Below, piece by piece: positions 58,926 to 64,000 of a stretch of DNA of 64,000 nt. Origin of the DNA: Microbulbifer sp. THAF38 (GTDB lineage: Bacteria > Pseudomonadota > Gammaproteobacteria > Pseudomonadales > Cellvibrionaceae); contig NZ_CP045369.1 of assembly GCF_009363535.1 (NCBI RefSeq), positions 3,483,001-3,547,000 on the forward strand, read 5' to 3'. Each line of letters begins with the position of its first letter. Within the stretch, counting starts at the first letter, position 1. The notes under the pieces were generated by a model. The model was not told the DNA's origin. It worked only from the letters and a program-made list of their open reading frames with translations, and did not search any database. Both the position numbers and the translations under genes were made by a program.

Positions 58926-59756
58926 TTAGTTTTTACGGCCCAGAGTAATACGCTCCCAGCCGGAATAATCTTTGCGGCTCTCTACCGCGCAGTAACCCGC
59001 GGCGCTAAAAATTTCCCGTACAGACTCGGCCTGCTGCCAACCGTGTTCCACCAGCAACCAGCCACCGCCTTGCAGAAAGTCTGCAGCGTCTCTGGCGATC
59101 CTCTCTATATCCGCCAGTCCCTGATGCGGAGCAACCAGCGCAGAGTGCGGCTCAAAGCGCACATCACCCTGGGCCAAATGTGGATCGGCCGCATCGATAT
59201 AAGGGGGGTTGCTGACGATCAGGCCAAATTGCCGGGGCGGCAACCGTGTGAACCAATCGCTTTCAAGAACCTGAACATTGGCAAAGCCGAGCCGTTTGCG
59301 GTTTTCCTCAGCGAGTGCCAGAGCGGCCGGGGATTTCTCCGCGGCGACAATCTGCCAACCGGGCTTTTCCGAGGCCAGCGCCAGGGCTATGGCACCGGTG
59401 CCAGTGCCCAAATCGAGTGCGCGCAATTTCTCTTGAGGGCAGAGTTCCAGGGCGGTCTCCACCAACAACTCCGTATCCGGCCGGGGAATTAATGTGGAGG
59501 CATCAACCTTCAAAGTGAGCGACCAAAATTCCCGCACGCCAGTCAGGTGGGCCACCGGCTCACCATTTTTGCGTCGCGCCAGCAGAGTATCCAATTCCTC
59601 CTGCTCACTCGGGCTCAGCTCGTATTCCGGCCAGGTATAGAGCCAAGTGCGCTCGCGACCGAGAATATGCGCGAGCAGCACCTCTATATCGAGACGCGCC
59701 GACTCGCTATCGGTGAGTTCAATACTGCGGGAAAGATTGTCCTTCACACTGCTCAT
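58926..59756 (-). CDS. prmC: Release factor glutamine methyltransferase
   Basis: A 276-residue SAM-dependent enzyme that methylates the Gln of the GGQ motif in RF1/RF2. N-terminal helical bundle (1-80), SAM motif LDLGTGTGAIALALA (about 117-131) and active-site VSNPPYID. It follows prfA by 38 bp, the conserved hemA-prfA-prmC order. Confidence 0.96.
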   Translation of the reverse strand: MSSVKDNLSRSIELTDSESARLDIEVLLAHILGRERTWLYTWPEYELSPSEQEELDTLLARRKNGEPVAHLTGVREFWSLTLKVDASTLIPRPDTELLVETALELCPQEKLRALDLGTGTGAIALALASEKPGWQIVAAEKSPAALALAEENRKRLGFANVQVLESDWFTRLPPRQFGLIVSNPPYIDAADPHLAQGDVRFEPHSALVAPHQGLADIERIARDAADFLQGGGWLLVEHGWQQAESVREIFSAAGYCAVESRKDYSGWERITLGRKN

Positions 59757-59794
59757 AGGAAAGTGCTACCCAATAGCGGCAAACAAAACGTCAA

Positions 59795-60877
59795 CTATTG
59801 TCCCATCGCCGCCAGCTGATCCGCCTGGTGTTCGGTACGCAGCGGCTCAATCACCTCTTCCAGGGCACCCTGCATCACTTCATCGAGCTTGTACAAGGTC
59901 AGTCCAATACGATGGTCGGTCACCCGGCCCTGGGGATAGTTGTAGGTACGAATACGCTCGGAGCGATCGCCGCTGCCCACCAGGCTGCGGCGCGCGTCAG
60001 AAATTTCCCGTGCTGCGGCTGCTTCCTGTTCACTGGAAAGTTTGGCCTGCAGCAGCGCCATCGCCTTGGCTTTGTTCTTGTGCTGGGAGCGTTCATCCTG
60101 ACACTCCACGACGATGCCACTAGGGAGGTGGGTCAGGCGCACGGCGGAGTCGGTTTTGTTAACGTGCTGACCGCCTGCACCAGAGGCGCGGTAGGTATCC
60201 ACGCGCAGATCGGCCTTATTGATCTCGATCGCGTCGCGCTCGTCTGGCTCCGGCATCACCGCTACGGTACAGGCGGAAGTGTGAATACGTCCCTGGGACT
60301 CGGTTTCCGGCACCCGCTGCACACGGTGTGCACCGGATTCAAATTTCAGTTTGGCGTAGACATCCTCACCGGCCACACGAGTGATAATCTCTTTGTAACC
60401 ACCGTGTTCCCCAGCATTCTCACTGACTATCTCGATGCGCCAGCCCTGTTTTTCCGCATAGCGGGAGTACATGCGAAACAGATCGCCAGAAAAAATCGCC
60501 GCTTCATCGCCGCCGGTACCGGCGCGAATTTCCAGGAAGACGTTCTTGCGATCATTGGGGTCGCGGGGCAGCAGTAGGGTCTGCAGCTCGCGCTCCATGG
60601 GTTCAACCTGAACCTCGGCCTCGCGCAACTCCTCTTGGGCCATTTCGCGCATTTCCGGGTCGCTCTCGCCGAGCATTTCCCGCGCCGCCGCCATATCCTC
60701 CTGCAGCTGCTTGTAGCGGCCGTAGCACTTGACCACCTCTTCCAGCTCTGAGTACTCCCGCGACAGCTCGCGGAACTGGTCCTGATCGGAGATCACACTG
60801 GCATCACCGAGCAGTGCAGACACCTCTTCGTGGCGCTCCTGCAGATTCTCCAGCTTGTTCAGTAGGGATTCTTTCAT
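59795..60877 (-). CDS. prfA: Peptide chain release factor 1
   Basis: A 360-residue RF1 that reads UAA and UAG stop codons. The GGQ motif appears in [19 protein letters not shown]. The N-terminal coiled coil (about 1-100) and the decoding domain (about 180-215) are of standard length. It overlaps hemA's stop by 4 bp (ATGA), so it is coupled to it. Confidence 0.98.
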   Translation of the reverse strand: MKESLLNKLENLQERHEEVSALLGDASVISDQDQFRELSREYSELEEVVKCYGRYKQLQEDMAAAREMLGESDPEMREMAQEELREAEVQVEPMERELQTLLLPRDPNDRKNVFLEIRAGTGGDEAAIFSGDLFRMYSRYAEKQGWRIEIVSENAGEHGGYKEIITRVAGEDVYAKLKFESGAHRVQRVPETESQGRIHTSACTVAVMPEPDERDAIEINKADLRVDTYRASGAGGQHVNKTDSAVRLTHLPSGIVVECQDERSQHKNKAKAMALLQAKLSSEQEAAAAREISDARRSLVGSGDRSERIRTYNYPQGRVTDHRIGLTLYKLDEVMQGALEEVIEPLRTEHQADQLAAMGQ

Positions 60878-62151
60878 TTCTGTTTTTTCTCTAATTCGGT
60901 ATCGGCGAGGTCGTCGAGCCCCACCACTTCGCGGGCAATACGCAGCCGCTCCAGGTCGCCATCCGCAGTCGCTTTTCTCAGGCTAATCGTGGGAGCATGA
61001 ATCAATTTATTGGTCAGTGAGCGGGCCAGCTGCTCCATCAAGCGCCTGGGATCTTCGCCCTTATCGAGCTGTAACAGGACTCGCTCAAGCTCGGTCCCAC
61101 TGATTTGTTGGGCGCGCTGGCGGTAGCTGCGGATCGTGTCCACCGCTCCGAGGGCACGTCCCTCTTTGGTAAATTCCGCCGCAGCGCTATCTACGATCTC
61201 CCCGGCGGCCTCGGCGGCGCGCTCACGGGAGCGCATTCCTTCATCGATCACACCGCGCAGATCGTCAACGCTGTACAGGTAGACATCGTCGAGTTCACCG
61301 ACCTCGGTTTCGATATCCCGCGGCACCGCGATATCCACCATAAACATGGGGCTGTGGCGGCGCTTGCGCAGGGCGGACTCCACCGCGCCCTTGCCCAAAA
61401 TCGGCAACTGGCTGGCGGTGGAACTGATCACGATATCGGCACGAGCCAGGTGCTCGGGAATATCTGCCAACAGTATTGCCTCAGCGCCAAAGTTTTCCGC
61501 CAGTAACTGTGCGCGGCTCAGAGTGCGGTTGGCCACAATCAACTGCTTGATGCCCTGGTCCAACAGGTGACGCGCCACCAACTCCACCGTCTCACCGGCA
61601 CCGATCAACAGTGCGGTCTGTTTCTTCAGGTCAGTAAAAATACGCGAGGCCAGGGACACCGCCGCATAGGCGACAGAAACCGGGTTTTCACCGATTGCCG
61701 TCTCGGTGCGCACCTTTTTCGCTATGGTAAACACCCGCTGGAAGACCCGGTGTAACTCGCTGCCGACACTGCCACACTCCCGCGCCACTGCGTAGGCTGA
61801 CTTGAACTGACCGAGAATCTGCGGCTCCCCGAGGACCAGTGAATCGAGACCGCAGGCCACACGCATCATATGGCGCACCGCCTCCTCTCCGGTGTGGATA
61901 TAGCTGCAACCCCGCAGCTGCTCCAGTGGCACCTGATGGTATTGCGCCAGCCACTGCAGCAGCGGCTCCGCTTCCACATTCCCATAGATCTCGGTACGGT
62001 TGCAGGTGGAGAGAATGGCGAGCTCCCGGCAATCGAGCGCCTTGCGCGCATCCCCCAGGGCACCGGGCATCACCTCGGGCGCAAAAGCGACCCGTTCGCG
62101 CACCTCGATAGGCGCACTGTCGTGGTTGATCCCCAGGGTAACAATTGGCAT
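60874..62151 (-). CDS. hemA: Glutamyl-tRNA reductase
   Basis: A 425-residue enzyme that makes glutamate-1-semialdehyde from Glu-tRNA, the first committed step of tetrapyrrole synthesis. Catalytic Cys in STCNRTEIY (about 50), NADPH-binding [13 protein letters not shown], and C-terminal dimerisation helices. Haem made through this route serves the cytochrome b/c1 at 9418. GGAATTCT precedes the ATG at 62151. Confidence 0.97.
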   Translation of the reverse strand: MPIVTLGINHDSAPIEVRERVAFAPEVMPGALGDARKALDCRELAILSTCNRTEIYGNVEAEPLLQWLAQYHQVPLEQLRGCSYIHTGEEAVRHMMRVACGLDSLVLGEPQILGQFKSAYAVARECGSVGSELHRVFQRVFTIAKKVRTETAIGENPVSVAYAAVSLASRIFTDLKKQTALLIGAGETVELVARHLLDQGIKQLIVANRTLSRAQLLAENFGAEAILLADIPEHLARADIVISSTASQLPILGKGAVESALRKRRHSPMFMVDIAVPRDIETEVGELDDVYLYSVDDLRGVIDEGMRSRERAAEAAGEIVDSAAAEFTKEGRALGAVDTIRSYRQRAQQISGTELERVLLQLDKGEDPRRLMEQLARSLTNKLIHAPTISLRKATADGDLERLRIAREVVGLDDLADTELEKKQK

Positions 62152-62309
62152 AGAATTCCGTCGGCTAAATCTAGAGGCGCGTCATCCGCATTGGGGGCGC
62201 ATTTTCACGGGCTGTCGCTTCGCTTGCAAGCTGGTGATACGGTTTAATTGTGCGCTGATTTGTGCAACCGGCCCAGGGCCCGCACTCCAGGAGCGGATTC
62301 ACGGCTAGA

Positions 62310-62315
62310 ATTATA
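62310..62315 (-). promoter_or_regulatory. Candidate -10 box for hemA
   Basis: A perfect TATAAT (complement of 62310-62315) about 160 bp upstream of hemA, without a good -35. The 234-bp divergent gap 62152-62385 must also serve the TPR lipoprotein gene. Confidence 0.35.
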
Positions 62316-62385
62316 TGGCGATAAACGTTTAAAACGCGCCACTCTTACACCGCTTCTCCGCAGCAGCCATGTATGGATACGATCT

Positions 62386-64000
62386 ATGCTCCCATCCCGC
62401 CACCCGCACACCCAATGTAGAACCAAAGCCCCATCGCTCTGTGCATTCTGCCTGTCACTCGCCTACCTGCTGGGTGCCTGTGCTCAAGCACCGTCTCAAC
62501 CGGCAACTAGCGAAGAGTCCCAACGCCAACCCCAAACACAGGAACAGCGCAGCGATGAGCAGACGACTGTCGCCGCGGAAGAGAGCGAAGCCCGCAGCTT
62601 TCCCATAGATACCTTTTACACACTACTGGTAGCCGAAGTCGCCGGTATCCGCGAACAGTACGACGTAGCCCTAGCCAACTACTACCACCAGGCTGAGGTC
62701 ACCAAAGATGCCGGAGTTGCAGCCCGTGCGACCCGCATTGCACGTTTTCTCAATGCTCGCCAGGCCGCTCTGCGCTCAGCGCAGCTATGGGCCGAACTGG
62801 AGCCGGATAATGCCGATGCCCAGCTGGCACTAACTGCAGAGCTCACCCTAGCAGGGGAATTTTTAGAGGCCCTGAAACACGCGGAGAAGGCACTGGCTCT
62901 CGGCGGTAAAGCACCGATGCAATCCCTCGCCGCCACCGCCATCGGCCACGAACAACTGGACGATCAGCTCCGTGCAGAATTCGCTCGGCTCTCCGAGATT
63001 TACCCCTACGACGATGAAGTGGTCATGGCCCACGCCATGGTGCTGCGCGATGCCAAACAGTACCGGCGGGCCCTCTCTCTGGTCCGCCGTGTTCAGGAGC
63101 AACACCCAGACCAGCTGGATGCCCCACTGCTGCAGAGTCACTTACTGGTGGACTTGGGTAGACGCAAAGAAGCTATCCAGCTGCTGGAAAATTTAGTCAA
63201 AATTTACCCGGAAGAAACCCGTTTACGTTTGCAATACGCGCGCCTACTCATCCGCGAAGATCTGGCCCTCGCGCGCCAGCAATTCGCCGAGTTGGTCAAG
63301 CAGCGCCCAGAAGACGGTAACCTGATCTTATCCCTGGCGCTGATCCACTATGAAACCAACCAGCTCGCTGAAGCCAAACCTTTACTCGACCGGCTACTAG
63401 AACTGGAGCAGCACGAATCGGCGGCACACTTTTACCTCGGTGGGCTCGCGGAGAAACAGGGCGACAACGACACCGCCGCCGCGCATCTCAAGCAAGTGGA
63501 GCCCGGAGCTGATTATGTAGAGGCCATCACCACGGGCACCAAATTGCTCGCGGCCAGTGGGAAACACCACGAAAACAGCCAATGGTTTGCCGAGTTGCGC
63601 GAGCGACACCCCGTACAGGCAGAACATTTTTTCCTGATGGAGGTCGAATTGCTGCGCAAGAGTGGCGAACCACAGATGGCGCTGCAACTGGCTGATCAAG
63701 CTGTAGCCACTCTGAGCAACAGCGGTCGCTTGATTTATACCCGCGCCCTGCTCAACGACCAGCTCGGCAATAGCGCGGAGTTTGAGCGGGACTTGCGCAA
63801 GCTGCTGGAACGCGATCCAGACAACGCCACGGTTTTAAACGCACTGGGCTACAAGTTGATCGATGATGAATCCCGTCGCCCGGAGGCCCTGCAGTTAATC
63901 AGCCGGGCCCTGGAACTGGAGCCCGAGGACCCGGCCATCATCGACAGCATGGGCTGGGTGCAGTACCGTCTGGGAAATTATCGCGCCGCGGAAAAATATT
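62386..64000 (+). CDS. TPR-repeat outer membrane lipoprotein, 3' end beyond window
   Basis: The open frame runs 538 codons to the window end without a stop. It starts at ATG 62386 (MLPSRHPHTQ). A lipoprotein signal ends at LLGAC, followed by a Gln/Glu-rich linker and many tetratricopeptide-like helix pairs (for example LLVDLGRRKEAIQLLENLV, INxLGYKLID-like stretches near 63841-63870). It should be a periplasmic scaffold attached to a membrane. Position opposite hemA matches the Pseudomonas TPR lipoprotein PA4667, after which lolB would be expected. Confidence 0.9.
   Translation, partial: MLPSRHPHTQCRTKAPSLCAFCLSLAYLLGACAQAPSQPATSEESQRQPQTQEQRSDEQTTVAAEESEARSFPIDTFYTLLVAEVAGIREQYDVALANYYHQAEVTKDAGVAARATRIARFLNARQAALRSAQLWAELEPDNADAQLALTAELTLAGEFLEALKHAEKALALGGKAPMQSLAATAIGHEQLDDQLRAEFARLSEIYPYDDEVVMAHAMVLRDAKQYRRALSLVRRVQEQHPDQLDAPLLQSHLLVDLGRRKEAIQLLENLVKIYPEETRLRLQYARLLIREDLALARQQFAELVKQRPEDGNLILSLALIHYETNQLAEAKPLLDRLLELEQHESAAHFYLGGLAEKQGDNDTAAAHLKQVEPGADYVEAITTGTKLLAASGKHHENSQWFAELRERHPVQAEHFFLMEVELLRKSGEPQMALQLADQAVATLSNSGRLIYTRALLNDQLGNSAEFERDLRKLLERDPDNATVLNALGYKLIDDESRRPEALQLISRALELEPEDPAIIDSMGWVQYRLGNYRAAEKY

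Noticed and set aside
59798..60577. 259-codon plus-strand frame opposite prfA
   Set aside because: Mirror of the conserved RF1 gene; no signal of coding constraint of its own.

Overview
The window looks like chromosomal DNA of a marine-type gammaproteobacterium. Gene order resembles Pseudomonas (recalled from memory, not searched): sspB-sspA-cytochrome bc1-rpsI-rplM-zapE, then hisD-hisG-murA-ibaG-mlaC, kdsD-kdsC-lptCAB-rpoN-hpf-ptsN-rapZ-npr, mreBCD-maf-rng-yhdP, gatCAB and prmC-prfA-hemA. The fused cytochrome b/c1 gene and a Sat-type ATP sulfurylase point away from Pseudomonas itself and fit a Cellvibrionales/Microbulbifer-like organism. The genus is an inference. No rRNA, tRNA, CRISPR array, insertion sequence or prophage was seen.

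Layout. 1-3043: a signalling cluster (3' part of a histidine kinase, an Rcp1-like single-domain response regulator, a hybrid kinase with three receivers), meeting an AI-2E/PerM-type membrane protein tail to tail. 4297-7700: envelope and stress genes, namely a DUF883/holin-like three-gene operon, an acidic OmpA-type beta-barrel, a DUF4398-like lipoprotein and an OmpA-domain lipoprotein. 8263-13353: sspB, sspA, fused cytochrome b/c1, Rieske protein, and rpsI-rplM with a clear promoter. 13461-20175: zapE, zapG/yhcB, sat, a DegS/AlgW protease and two exported proteins of unknown role. 20218-24514: hisD-hisG-murA-ibaG-mlaC, all leftward. 24924-34336: the lipopolysaccharide transport, sigma-54 and nitrogen-PTS block, then mgtE and yjgA. 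35031-44143 is leftward: msrB as a lipoprotein, yhdP, rng, maf, mreD, mreC, mreB. 44499-49000: gatCAB, a PA4642-like gene and a CysZ-like gene. 49139-51433: an AT-rich glycosyltransferase/sulfotransferase pair. 51698-58861: DEAD-box helicase, DoxX, hydrolase, MATE exporter, aspartoacylase-like protein, cation exporter. 58926-64000: prmC-prfA-hemA leftward and, divergently, a TPR lipoprotein cut by the window end.

Most genes are housekeeping: envelope building (Kdo supply, LPS export, peptidoglycan precursor, rod shape), respiration, translation and regulation by sigma-54 and PTS-Ntr. The most distinctive points are the cytochrome b-c1 fusion with extra membrane segments, a near-consensus sigma-54 promoter just before rpoN itself, an mlaC gene without its usual mlaFED partners, three clustered phosphorelay proteins with no visible output domain, and the AT-rich sugar/sulfate transferase island. 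I did not find a clearly new multi-gene defence or mobile system.
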